From assembly GCA_046347475.1 (NCBI GenBank), contig JAXMGD010000002.1, positions 62,001 to 126,000 on the forward strand: a DNA stretch of 64,000 nt. Direction: 5' to 3'. A program made the position numbers and the translations under genes. The stretch comes from CAMCXE01 sp046347475 (lineage in GTDB: Bacteria; Pseudomonadota; Gammaproteobacteria; Pseudomonadales; Cellvibrionaceae). The notes under the pieces are model-generated. The model ran no database searches. It worked only from the letters and a program-made list of their open reading frames with translations, and was not told where the DNA came from. This document shows, in pieces, positions 25,856-34,722 of the stretch (position 1 is its first letter; the number at the start of each line of letters is the position of its first letter).

Positions 25856-27883
25856 CTATTTTAAAACCCGATTAAACACTTCAATTAACAAACCAAACTC
25901 TAAAGGCTTGGTTAAATAACTAACAAACCCCGCCTTTAAACCTTTTTCAATATCGTGGCTCATGGCGTTGGCGCTTAAGGCGATGACGGGAATATGGGCG
26001 GTCGCCAAATCCGATTGCAGCACCTCTAAAGCTTCAAACCCGTCCATGCCCGGTAAATTAATATCCATAATAATTAAATCCGGGTGCTCGGTGCGAGCAT
26101 AAAAAAGGCCTTTGAGGGCGTCGGCGGCCAGTTGTAATTCCAACTGCGGAAAACGGGCCAATAAATGCTCCATCAAACGCTGGTTAGAGGGGCTGTCTTC
26201 AACGTACAAAATACGGCGGCGACCAGCGATTTCTAATTCATTGCTGGCGGGCTCCGGCGCTTCAGGCGGCTGCCCAACCACAGGCGTGCTAACGAGCGTT
26301 TCCTGACGCAGAGGGATATCAATCCAAAACCGGCTGCCGACGCCCTCCTGACTGGAAAAATCAATGCGCCCGCCCATTTGTTGCACCAGCCGCTGGGTAA
26401 TTACCAGGCCCACGCCGCTGCCTTCGGTTTTGGAATTTTCTTCCCCTAAGCGATTAAACGGCTGGAATATTTGGCTTTGTTTTTCCTGTGGAATACCTTT
26501 GCCCGTGTCCTGCACCAAAATCCGAAAATAAGTATCCGCCTCTATGGCGCAGGCAATATTCACCCGCCCGCGATCGCGATTGTATTTAACCGCGTTGGTA
26601 ATTAAATTCAGCAAGACCTGCTCTGAACGGGTTTGATCGGCGGTAATGGTAACTGAGGCAAAATTGCCCGGATAAAACACCAGGTTGATGTTGCGCTTAG
26701 CCGCGATGTTTTGCACCATACCCAAACAGCGCTGAATCAGTTCGCAGGGCGAAAGGGTTTTATAAATCAGGTTTAAATGCCCTGCCTCAATACGCGCCAA
26801 GTCTAAACAGTCCTTAATTAAGCGCGATAAAATATCACCCGCGCGGGTAATTTCTGCCACATGGTCGCGCTGCACGGGCGCAAGGCTTTCATCCATAGCC
26901 AGTATTTGCGAATAACCTAAAATAGCATTGAGCGGTGTGCGCAGTTCGTGGCTCATGCTGGAGAGAAATTCACTTTTAGCTTGGCTGGCTTTTTCGGCGT
27001 CTTCTTTGGCTTTAATTACCCGCTCTTCGGCTTCTTTTAATTCGGTAATATCCATATTGGAGCCGGACATACGCACCGGCTCGCCTTTTTCATTAAATAC
27101 CATCTGCCCGCGCGCGCGCACCCAAAACCAACGGTCCCCTTTGCCGCGTATGCGGTATTCCACATCAAACGGGCCTTGTTTACGGATGTGTTGCGCTAAA
27201 ACGCGATCAAATTGTTGTAAATCGTCCGGGTGCATACGCTTGCGCCAGGCGGCCATATGATCCACGCCTTGGGCAATCGCTTCGTGGTTTTCCGTGTACC
27301 CTAAATGCTCCCAACAGCGGGAGGAATAATGAAAGCCATCCTGGTCTAAAACCCACTCCCAAATACCGTCGTTGGAGGATTGCAAAATACGCGCGTGGCG
27401 TTCTTCGCTTAATTGCAGGGCCTGCTGCATTTGTTTTTGTTTGGTGACATCAAAGGCAATACCGCTGACAAAGGTCACCCAGCCTTGATCATCCCGGGTG
27501 GCATCGGCGCGAATTTCCGTCCAGATATAACCGCCATTTTTTTTGCGTACCCGGTAGGTCACTTCGCCCATCAGGGTGTGGGCTTTAAATAATTTCCAAA
27601 TGGCCTCCTGCATGCGGCTGACATCTTCCGGGTGGACATAATCAAAATAATTGGAGGACATAGAAATCACTTCCACATCTTCATCCGTGTAACCCAGATA
27701 TTTCCAATAACCCCCACTCCAATCCATTTTTTGCTTTTTTAAATCCCAGTCAAAATAACCATAGCCATGGCTGGAGCGGAAAATACGTTGGTGGCGCTGC
27801 AAGGATGCGTGCATATCGGATATGTCTTGCTCCTGCGCAGGCGAGCGACGATGCAATAGCGACTGAATTAAAGCCTTGAACAC
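25856..27883 (-). CDS. PAS-PAS hybrid sensor histidine kinase with receiver
   Basis: This 675-residue protein has no membrane segment or signal peptide, so it senses a cytoplasmic cue. Two PAS/PAC units come first (~30-150 and ~160-290; the first contains FDWDLKKQKMDWSGGYWKYL). HisKA carries the phospho-acceptor His312 in SHELRTPLNAIL. The HATPase domain follows (N box NLITNAVKYN, VQDTGKGI, GSGVGLVI). A C-terminal receiver (~555-675) has its Asp in IIMDINLPGMDG and Lys in YLTKPLEFG. No response regulator with an output domain is adjacent, so phosphate probably passes to an unlinked protein. The N-terminus overlaps no other gene. Confidence 0.92.
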   Translation of the reverse strand: MFKALIQSLLHRRSPAQEQDISDMHASLQRHQRIFRSSHGYGYFDWDLKKQKMDWSGGYWKYLGYTDEDVEVISMSSNYFDYVHPEDVSRMQEAIWKLFKAHTLMGEVTYRVRKKNGGYIWTEIRADATRDDQGWVTFVSGIAFDVTKQKQMQQALQLSEERHARILQSSNDGIWEWVLDQDGFHYSSRCWEHLGYTENHEAIAQGVDHMAAWRKRMHPDDLQQFDRVLAQHIRKQGPFDVEYRIRGKGDRWFWVRARGQMVFNEKGEPVRMSGSNMDITELKEAEERVIKAKEDAEKASQAKSEFLSSMSHELRTPLNAILGYSQILAMDESLAPVQRDHVAEITRAGDILSRLIKDCLDLARIEAGHLNLIYKTLSPCELIQRCLGMVQNIAAKRNINLVFYPGNFASVTITADQTRSEQVLLNLITNAVKYNRDRGRVNIACAIEADTYFRILVQDTGKGIPQEKQSQIFQPFNRLGEENSKTEGSGVGLVITQRLVQQMGGRIDFSSQEGVGSRFWIDIPLRQETLVSTPVVGQPPEAPEPASNELEIAGRRRILYVEDSPSNQRLMEHLLARFPQLELQLAADALKGLFYARTEHPDLIIMDINLPGMDGFEALEVLQSDLATAHIPVIALSANAMSHDIEKGLKAGFVSYLTKPLEFGLLIEVFNRVLK

Positions 27884-28001
27884 GTGTTAATTCCTATAGA
27901 ACCAATTACCGCTTGAAGCCCAAACCCCTATGACTAAGCGAACTTAATACTCGCTACACAGCCGCTATACTTGAGTAAAACCAGCCTGTGAGGAGCATTT
28001 T

Positions 28002-28142
28002 ATGTGGAGTCAATTGAGCCGTTCGCTGAGCCTTGAGCTGGAATATCTATTCGCCACCATGGCTGAGGCCGCCCTGCCCGATCAACTCTGGCTGCCTGCT
28101 TCAAGCACCCATGAGGGCACCCAAAGCTCAGCCCCGCATTAA
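28002..28142 (+). CDS. Small 46-residue protein with strong ribosome-binding site
   Basis: An AGGAG box (in GTGAGGAGCATTTTATG) lies 7 bases before the ATG. The frame reads MWSQLSRSLSLELEYLFATM, then AEAALPDQLWLPASSTHEG, and stops at TAA 28140-28142. The N-terminal half could form an amphipathic helix; there is no signal peptide. It sits alone between two minus-strand genes and is followed by the 28191 terminator. Family not recognised. The start and terminator placement argue that it is a real expressed unit. Confidence 0.55.
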   Translation: MWSQLSRSLSLELEYLFATMAEAALPDQLWLPASSTHEGTQSSAPH

Positions 28143-28190
28143 ACCCAATCTCGGTGATGCCCGTCTAGCGGACGTTACCCACTCAGCTAC

Positions 28191-28223
28191 CATAAAAAAA
28201 GGGCCTTGCGGCCCTTTTTTATG
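28191..28223. terminator. Bidirectional rho-independent terminator
   Basis: AAAAAAAGGGCC-TTGC-GGCCCTTTTTT: a strong GC stem flanked by A-run and T-run, able to end transcription both ways. It serves secDF on the minus strand (overlapping the secF stop codon) and the small 28002 gene on the plus strand. Confidence 0.9.
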
Positions 28224-29148
28224 GCATTTCATCCACCTCTTCCTGGACGACTTCGGCAGGAATCAGATCCTCTCGGGTTACGTTTAAGGTAACTAATAAA
28301 CCTGAAGCAATATACACTGAGGAGTAGTTACCAAAGGTCACACCGAACAACAAGGCCAGAGAAAAATGGTGAAAAGCCTCTCCTCCGAAGAGGAACATAG
28401 CCAGCACGCTCATATTAATGGAGCCTGAGGTCATGATGGTACGGCTGAGGGTTTGGGTAATGGAGGTGTTAATAACTTCTTTTACATCAACGCCGCGCAT
28501 AATCCGCAGGTTCTCGCGCACTCGGTCGGCCACAATGATGGATTCGTTGATGGTTAAGCCGATAATGGTGAGCACCGCCGCTAACACGGTTAAATCAAAA
28601 TCCAATTGAAAAAATGAAAACACGCCGAGGATTAATACCACGTCGTGCAACAAGGCCAGAATGGATCCCATAGCAAATTTAAATTGGAAGCGCATGGCCA
28701 CATATAAAAACACGCCCAAAATAGCTACCAACAAACCTATACCGCCGGAATTTAATAGCTCTTCGCCAACGTGAGGGCCGACGTACTCGGATTGTTTAAT
28801 GGTAATTTCCTGGCCGGATGCTTGGCGCAAAATATCGGTAATTTTTTGCCCCAGCTCATTATTAGCCGCGGAACTTTGCACGCGCACTAAAATATCCTCG
28901 GGGGCACCAAAGTTCACGACTACCGCTGAAGGGTATCCAGCTGCCACCAAGGTCTCCCGCACCTGTTTGAGCTCTGGCGCCTTGGTGTAACGCAACTCAA
29001 GTGAGGTTCCACCGGTAAAATCTAAGCCGAATTTTAAGCCTTTAGTACCGAGGCTAATCAGTGAGAGTACCGTCAAAATTAGTGAGATATACATCAGCAC
29101 CCGCCGATGTGGCTCTCCCATAAAATTAATCGCATTTTTTGTAATCAT
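28219..29148 (-). CDS. secF: Protein translocase subunit SecF
   Basis: SecF works with SecD to pull exported proteins through SecYEG using the proton gradient. The 309 residues show the first membrane helix (RRVLMYISLILTVLSLISL), the SecF signature KFGLDFTGGTSLELRY, the periplasmic P1-like region, and the terminal block of five helices with the conserved GLTINESIIVADRVREN. It lies 19 bases after secD and ends in the 28191 terminator. Confidence 0.97.
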   Translation of the reverse strand: MITKNAINFMGEPHRRVLMYISLILTVLSLISLGTKGLKFGLDFTGGTSLELRYTKAPELKQVRETLVAAGYPSAVVVNFGAPEDILVRVQSSAANNELGQKITDILRQASGQEITIKQSEYVGPHVGEELLNSGGIGLLVAILGVFLYVAMRFQFKFAMGSILALLHDVVLILGVFSFFQLDFDLTVLAAVLTIIGLTINESIIVADRVRENLRIMRGVDVKEVINTSITQTLSRTIMTSGSINMSVLAMFLFGGEAFHHFSLALLFGVTFGNYSSVYIASGLLVTLNVTREDLIPAEVVQEEVDEMP

Positions 29149-29167
29149 TGTTGTAATCCCAGAGCAA

Positions 29168-31048
29168 TTAAATGTGAAGTTTGGTTACGTTGCGGCGGCC
29201 ATAAATCAAATTAATCATGGACCTGGAACCTACAATGGCACTAAACAAAGACGTGGAGATACCGACGAATAAAGTGGCCGCAAACCCTTTAATGGGACCT
29301 GTGCCTATAGCAAACAAAATGGCGGCCACTAACATGGTGGTTAAGTGGGAGTCTAGGATGGTAATAAACGCGCGATCAAAGCCGGCCACAATAGCAGCAT
29401 GAGGATTGAGCCCCGCCTCAAGCTCCTCCTTCACCCGCGCAAAGATCAATACGTTGGCATCCACCGCAATACCCATGGTCAACACAATCCCGCCGATACC
29501 GGGCAAGGTAAGCGTGGCGCCCATCACCGCCATAATCGCTAATAACATGACCAGATTGATACACAGAGCAATGTTGGCGGTTAAACCAAACACCTTGTAG
29601 CCGAGCATCATAAAGATCGCCACAGCAATAAACCCATAGAGGGACGAATCCAACCCTTTTTTGATGTTCTCTGCCCCTAACGACGGCCCGATAACCCGCT
29701 CCTCCACAAACTTCATGGGGGCCGCCAAGGAACCGGCCCGCAGCAGTAAGGCCAGCTCACCCGCTTCATCTTCCGTTAAACCGGTGGTGCGAAACTCACG
29801 CCCTAAGGCGCTTTGGATGGTGGCCAAGCTGATGCAGTGGCGCTCTGGGATTTGTACTGTCTGCTCGACTGACTCACCCTTATCATTTTTAACCATGGTT
29901 TTGCTGGTGCGGTATTCAATAAATACCACGCCCAGTTTGCGGCCCACATTGTTGCGGGTAGCCCGGTGCATTTCCGCACCGCCGTCACCACTTAGAGAAA
30001 TATTCACCTGCACCTGGCCCGTTTGCTGATCGTAGCCACGGGTGGCGCCAACCACCGCTTCACCGGTCACAATGGGGCGACGCTCAAGCATGGCGCCGCC
30101 AAAACGGGCTTGGTCTGCCTCGTTGCGAAAATCAAATTTCTCTTTGCTAGCGGAGGTGGCATTGGCTTCTAAGCGGAATTCCAGGTTGGCGGTTTTACCG
30201 ATAATGGCTTTAGCCCGTGCAGGGTCCTGCAAACCGGGCAGCTCCACCACAATGCGGTTACGGCCTTGGCGCTGCACAATGGGCTCGGCTACGCCCAATT
30301 CGTTCACACGGTTGCGCAGGGTGGTGAGGTTCTGAGAGATGGCGTGTTCTTCAATTTCGCGGATGGCGGTTTCAGTGAGGGTGGCTTTAATCACAAAACC
30401 TGTAGCGGCATCACCGGTGCTGGTGTGTTGTAGCTCACGGGCAGAATCCTGCAGGATCTTGTTTACCGCATCACGGGCGGCCTCATCTTTCACGCCCAGA
30501 ATAAATTCGGTGCCGCTGTGTTTCAGATCAACATCAAAAATACGCGCTTCGCGGATGGCCTTTTTGACCACCTCTTCGATATCCAGCATACGGTCATTGA
30601 CCGATTTGGGTGTATCCACCTCCAGCACAAAGTGAATACCACCCGCCAAATCAAGGCCCAAGTTCAAAGGCTTGGCGCCGAGCTTCTCAAGCCACGCGGG
30701 GGTGGTTGAAGCCTTATTAAGAGCGATCACATAATCAGCGCCCTTTTTGCCGCTTTGATCATTGAGGGTCTTATCCAAAACATCCTGGGCAACCAACTGA
30801 TCCTCGGCCTTTGTCAGGCGAATCATTACCCCTTCTTTACCCATCTCGGCCCGCAATACTGGGATATTGGCCGCCTTTAGACTTTCGACCGCCTTATCCG
30901 AGATAACTTGGTCAACCTTGATGCGGCTGGAGTAGCCAGACACCTGCACAGCAGGATCAGGCAAATAAAGGTTGGGCAGCGAATAAATGGCACCTAACAC
31001 CGTTGCGGCGATAAGGGCGAGGTATTTCCAAATAGGATAGGGTTTCAT
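29168..31048 (-). CDS. secD: Protein translocase subunit SecD
   Basis: SecD is the large partner of SecF. From the ATG at 31048 it has 626 residues. The frame continues four codons further to 31060, but MKPYPIWKYLAL matches normal SecD N-termini. Visible are the first membrane helix, the LGLDLAGGIHFVLEV signature, the periplasmic P1 domain (LTTLRNRVNELGVAEPIVQRQG) and the six-helix end with GIAVDANVLIFARVKEEL. yajC and tgt, which usually precede secD, are absent: about 1.2 kb of apparently non-coding sequence lies upstream. Confidence 0.96.
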   Translation of the reverse strand: MKPYPIWKYLALIAATVLGAIYSLPNLYLPDPAVQVSGYSSRIKVDQVISDKAVESLKAANIPVLRAEMGKEGVMIRLTKAEDQLVAQDVLDKTLNDQSGKKGADYVIALNKASTTPAWLEKLGAKPLNLGLDLAGGIHFVLEVDTPKSVNDRMLDIEEVVKKAIREARIFDVDLKHSGTEFILGVKDEAARDAVNKILQDSARELQHTSTGDAATGFVIKATLTETAIREIEEHAISQNLTTLRNRVNELGVAEPIVQRQGRNRIVVELPGLQDPARAKAIIGKTANLEFRLEANATSASKEKFDFRNEADQARFGGAMLERRPIVTGEAVVGATRGYDQQTGQVQVNISLSGDGGAEMHRATRNNVGRKLGVVFIEYRTSKTMVKNDKGESVEQTVQIPERHCISLATIQSALGREFRTTGLTEDEAGELALLLRAGSLAAPMKFVEERVIGPSLGAENIKKGLDSSLYGFIAVAIFMMLGYKVFGLTANIALCINLVMLLAIMAVMGATLTLPGIGGIVLTMGIAVDANVLIFARVKEELEAGLNPHAAIVAGFDRAFITILDSHLTTMLVAAILFAIGTGPIKGFAATLFVGISTSLFSAIVGSRSMINLIYGRRNVTKLHI

Positions 31049-31060
31049 GCATAGGTCCAA

Positions 31061-32241
31061 CAGATGAATAATCGTTTATAGCTTTTCTAGTGCTGCCCTG
31101 GAGGGCCTGGGCCTGATTAGGGGCGGAGATTATAGCCGCCTTTTTATGAGGATGAGTGAGTGACTATTCAAGGTAACATAAGAAAATGACACTCAATATG
31201 CCGATTCGCCCTATCGGCCCAAGCGGCTGCAGGGCATTACCCATAGGGCTTGCCGGTGAATGGGGGATGCTTACAGGTTCAAGGCGCCAATGAGAATCCC
31301 AAGGCACAGACGGCCACGAGCCTCCTTACCAAACGGCCTTGACGAACGAACGGCCAATTCATCCCGAGTAGCGCGCCTGCGTCCACCTACTCCCTGCCCC
31401 ACAATTAGGCTTAGCCGAAACACAGTAACGCATGCACCTGCGCCCGACATCACCAAGGTGCAGCCTCTCTGGCCGCTAGTACTCGGCTAACACTCGCACG
31501 CATCTATGAGCTTATTTCCATTTACACAGTCGCCCTGGGAATTCTTAACCAATTTGCACAATTGCCTCGCACGACTAAACTGAAAAATATCATCAATAAA
31601 CCTCAAGTGAGTCGAGTTTCATCTGTAGTAACACGCAGGTTAAATAAAACGCTTCAGCCGCCACCGCGGTTTGCTCAACCTAAGCGGTGCCACTGGGCAG
31701 TGAAGATGATTGACGCACAAAACGACGATAAAACACACAGCACATTTGGCAGGCCTTTAGCGCTCAATCAGCTAAGCGCCAGCGAAGGAGTATTCAAGTG
31801 ACCACCGATCAACACTCAACAGCGCTGTTTACACAGATAATGAGTGTTAGAGGCATTTTAAAATTCTTCACCGCACGGCTTTGCGCAGGCGTTCGCACTG
31901 GCAACCTGGTGCAACTCTTGGGCAGCAACAATTCGGCAAGGCGCATTTGCGCTGAGCGCCCATATAAAGAAACACACCACTGCTTGAATGCACGAATGAG
32001 CTTAGCGCACAAGCGATTACCGAATTTACGCCCAATGAATAAGCGTTTTACAGCCAATCTCAATAACACTAGGACGAAAACTATTCATATCGCAAGACTC
32101 CCTAGCCTTATTACCCGCCAGACTGTTGCAGCCTGGGTTCATACAGCCAGCTACAATATTACGCGGTGTTTAGACTCGTTTGCTTCTTATTCTGTCGCCA
32201 CTCAACGGGCCAATTTTAATTCTTATGTAGGTAACTAATAC
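31061..32241. other. Long intergenic stretch upstream of secD
   Basis: About 1.2 kb with no recognisable gene. It must contain the secD promoter (minus strand) and that of the 32242 gene (plus strand). Open frames at 31260, 31562 and 31798 have skewed, low-confidence protein content. 31798 alone has a plausible ribosome-binding site and is listed separately. Confidence 0.5.
31798..32238 (+). CDS. Doubtful hypothetical ORF, 146 residues
   Basis: A GTG start is preceded at good distance by GAAGGAG, and the frame stays open until 3 bases before the next gene. The product is very basic and rich in Thr/Asn/Arg, with no recognised motif, membrane segment or signal peptide. It may be a chance open frame in the leader of the 32242 gene. 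Confidence 0.22.
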   Translation: MTTDQHSTALFTQIMSVRGILKFFTARLCAGVRTGNLVQLLGSNNSARRICAERPYKETHHCLNARMSLAHKRLPNLRPMNKRFTANLNNTRTKTIHIARLPSLITRQTVAAWVHTASYNITRCLDSFASYSVATQRANFNSYVGN

Positions 32242-33105
32242 GTGAAAATCTGTGTTCAATTCCTGCTGCCACTCTTCTTAGTCTTCAGCACGCTAGCGCG
32301 CGCTGAAGACTATGAAATCAGAGTCAATGAGTACACCGACCCTAACAGCCGCTACATTATCAGCCAGCTTAAAAATGCTCTGGCACACGTAGATACAAAA
32401 TACAAACTTACCGTGTTGCACGAAAATTTCACCCAAGCGCGCACGAATGAGGAAGTGAAAAACCAGGGCTTGCTTAACCTCTGCTGGACCACATCAGACC
32501 CACAAATCGAACAAGAACTACGGCCAATTCGCATCCCCATACTCAAAGGGTTATTGGGCTATCGCATATTAATTATCAACAAAAAAAATCAACCCAAATT
32601 TAGCCAGGTTAAAACACTGGACGATTTAAAACAGTTTACATTCGGCCAAGGCAAAACCTGGACAGACACCAAAATTTTGCAAGCCAATGGCCTAAAAGTA
32701 GTCACCACCAACAAATACCCTGGCTTATTTCACATGGTGGACGGTGATCGTTTCGACGCCTTCCCCAGAGGCGTGAACGAGCCGTTTGGCGAACTGGCTC
32801 AGCGCCCAGATTTACCTGATTTAAAAGTAGAAGACACCATACTGCTGGTGTATCGCATGCCCTTTTATTTATTTGTCTCCCGCGACAATCCAAAATTAGG
32901 CAACGACATTGAAACCGGCTTAAACCGCGCGGTTGCCGATGGCAGTTTTGATAAGATATTTTACAGCGAGCCGAATATTAAAGATGTGTTAGATAAGGCC
33001 AACATGAAAAACCGCCGCATATTTAACCTAAACAACCCCTTCCTGACGAAGGAAACTCCGCTAGAACGTGAAGAGCTTTGGTTTGACCCTCAAAAAGGAC
33101 CTTAG
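32242..33105 (+). CDS. Periplasmic solute-binding-like protein (SBP_bac_3 type)
   Basis: This encodes 287 residues from a GTG, with a cleavable signal peptide ending STLARA-ED. The mature part follows the fold of extracellular amino-acid-type binding proteins: ISQLKNALAHV, a hinge with GLLGYRILIINKKNQ, TFGQGKTWTDTKIL, and FDAFPRGVNEPFGE where a binding aspartate/arginine pair would fall. No permease or ATPase gene adjoins it, so it may be a stand-alone sensor or binding protein, as is frequent in cellulolytic gammaproteobacteria. Confidence 0.75.
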   Translation: MKICVQFLLPLFLVFSTLARAEDYEIRVNEYTDPNSRYIISQLKNALAHVDTKYKLTVLHENFTQARTNEEVKNQGLLNLCWTTSDPQIEQELRPIRIPILKGLLGYRILIINKKNQPKFSQVKTLDDLKQFTFGQGKTWTDTKILQANGLKVVTTNKYPGLFHMVDGDRFDAFPRGVNEPFGELAQRPDLPDLKVEDTILLVYRMPFYLFVSRDNPKLGNDIETGLNRAVADGSFDKIFYSEPNIKDVLDKANMKNRRIFNLNNPFLTKETPLEREELWFDPQKGP

Positions 33106-33189
33106 GGCTACCGCTAGTAATAAGTGTTTATTAACACTTAGGGGTTAAAATACATCATAACCTGCGACGTCTTTGTACTCATTGAAGAT

Positions 33190-33319
33190 ATATTTGGTTT
33201 TAAAGCTATAGTTTTTTTGAAGGCATAGTTTGGGTTTGAAGGGATAGCTTCGCATTTAAGATATAGCTTCGTTTTTAAGGTATATCTTCGCTTTGAACGT
33301 ATAGCTTCGTTGCACAAAG
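33190..33319. repeat. Degenerate tandem repeat, seven units of 18-19 bp
   Basis: Successive units read roughly ATAGCTTCGTTTTTAAGGT; the block contains ATAGCTTCG, ATATCTTCG and ATAGTTTGG at regular spacing. The later units agree best. It lies in the 440-base gap before the xylanase gene. The unit length is too short and spacers are lacking for a CRISPR array. Possibly a set of binding sites or a minisatellite. Confidence 0.65.
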
Positions 33320-33545
33320 CCATAAAACCAGGAACAAACAGCCACTCACTGATGAGCCGGTGACTTTTCAACTGCCGCAGTAAGGGCGCACGGTAATCTA
33401 CCTGCCACACAACAGCACGGATGCTGTGGCACGCATCATCAAAAACCCGTTAACAGGGCCTTGTGAATTTCGATCCTTTAATCTTTTCCACTGTTGTACT
33501 AAATTAATCCAACCCGAATTTGCACTTACCATGGGCAGAACTCTT

Positions 33546-34670
33546 ATGAAGCTTAATCGCCGACGCTTTTTAATCAATTCAAGCCTTGCCACCGCTTTAA
33601 GCCCGCTGACCAGCCGAGTATGGGCGGATCTGCGCACTGGTTTAAAAGACACCTTCAAAGACCGCTTTTTAATTGGCACGGCCGTTAATGCCGATATTAC
33701 GCGGGGCAAGTATCCCGACATAACAGAAATTATTAAACGCAATTTTTCCTCCATTACGCCGGAGAACGCACTCAAATGGGAGAGCCTGCGCGATAAAGAA
33801 GGCGGCTGGAAGTGGACCGATGCCGATAATTTTGTCGCCTTTGGCCAGGAACATAAAATTCATTCCGTTGGCCACTGCTTAGCCTGGCACAGCCAGATTC
33901 CCGATAGCGTGTTTAAAAATGCCAAGGGCAGCTATATAAAACCTGCCGAACTGCGCCGCAAAATGACCGAACATATCACCACTCTGGTTGGCCGATACAA
34001 AGGCAAATTAGCCGCTTGGGATGTGGTAAATGAAGCCGTGGGCGATGACAATGTGATGCGCAAAAGCCATTATTATAAAATTCTAGGGGAGGATTTTATC
34101 GACTTGGCGTTTAATCTTGCCCATGAGGTAGATCCCCAGGCACACCTGTTATACAACGATTACAACATTGAAAAAGACGGCAAACGTGAAGCCGCGCTGG
34201 CGTTATTAGGGCGCTTGAAAAAACGCGGTGTGCCCGTGCAGGGTGTGGGTATTCAGGGCCATATTGCGATGGACGGCCCAAGTATCAGTGATATTGAAAA
34301 AAGTATTGAAGCCTACGCAAAATTAGGCCTGCGGGTACATTTTACTGAGCTAGATGTAGATGTGTTGTCCCGCGAGTGGGATTCCCCCACCGCCGATATA
34401 GCCACCCGTTTTGACTACACACCCGAGCGCGACCCCTATATAAAAAGCATGACTAAAGAGCGCAACGATCAATTGAGTGCTCGCTATGAATCCTTGTTTA
34501 AATTATTCATTAAACACAAAGATAAAATAGATCGCGTAACCCTTTGGGGCATTTCCGATGATATGACTTGGCTGAATGATTTCCCAATCAAAGGACGCAC
34601 CAATCATCCGCTTTTATTTGACCGCACCCACCAACCCAAAGACGTATACTTTCGCTTATTACAGCTTTAA
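33546..34670 (+). CDS. GH10 endo-1,4-beta-xylanase
   Basis: This enzyme cuts the xylan backbone with retention of configuration. Starting at the ATG at 33546 gives 374 residues and an N-terminus KLNRRRFLINSSLATALSPL, which looks like a twin-arginine signal with a weak hydrophobic core. The frame is open further upstream but without coding character. The GH10 barrel shows SSITPENALKWE, HCLAWHSQIP, the acid/base Glu in WDVVNEAV (near 162), LLYNDYNIE, the nucleophile Glu in HFTELDVDVL (near 268) and LWGISDDMTWL. There is no carbohydrate-binding module or serine linker, so it probably acts on soluble xylo-oligosaccharides, perhaps in the periplasm. Confidence 0.93.
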   Translation: MKLNRRRFLINSSLATALSPLTSRVWADLRTGLKDTFKDRFLIGTAVNADITRGKYPDITEIIKRNFSSITPENALKWESLRDKEGGWKWTDADNFVAFGQEHKIHSVGHCLAWHSQIPDSVFKNAKGSYIKPAELRRKMTEHITTLVGRYKGKLAAWDVVNEAVGDDNVMRKSHYYKILGEDFIDLAFNLAHEVDPQAHLLYNDYNIEKDGKREAALALLGRLKKRGVPVQGVGIQGHIAMDGPSISDIEKSIEAYAKLGLRVHFTELDVDVLSREWDSPTADIATRFDYTPERDPYIKSMTKERNDQLSARYESLFKLFIKHKDKIDRVTLWGISDDMTWLNDFPIKGRTNHPLLFDRTHQPKDVYFRLLQL

Positions 34671-34710
34671 ACCCATAAAAAACCCGGCTTACGCCGGGTT
34701 TTTTATGGGT
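34671..34710. terminator. Bidirectional rho-independent terminator
   Basis: ACCCATAAAAAACCCGGC pairs with GCCGGGTTTTTTATGGGT around a TTAC loop. It ends both the xylanase transcript and, from the other side, that of the RND exporter gene, which stops 13 bases further on. Confidence 0.92.
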
Positions 34711-34722
34711 GGGCAATTGCGA

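Noticed and set aside
31260..31490. Opposing open frames upstream of secD, considered as a displaced yajC
   Set aside because: Neither strand shows the single membrane helix and conserved core of YajC.
31562..31801. 79-codon open frame ending in a GTGA overlap with the 31798 frame
   Set aside because: The overlap looked like translational coupling, but the sequence is basic and featureless and lacks a ribosome-binding site.
33190..33319. CRISPR array
   Set aside because: Units are 18-19 bp, degenerate and directly adjacent with no unique spacers, and no cas genes are in the window.
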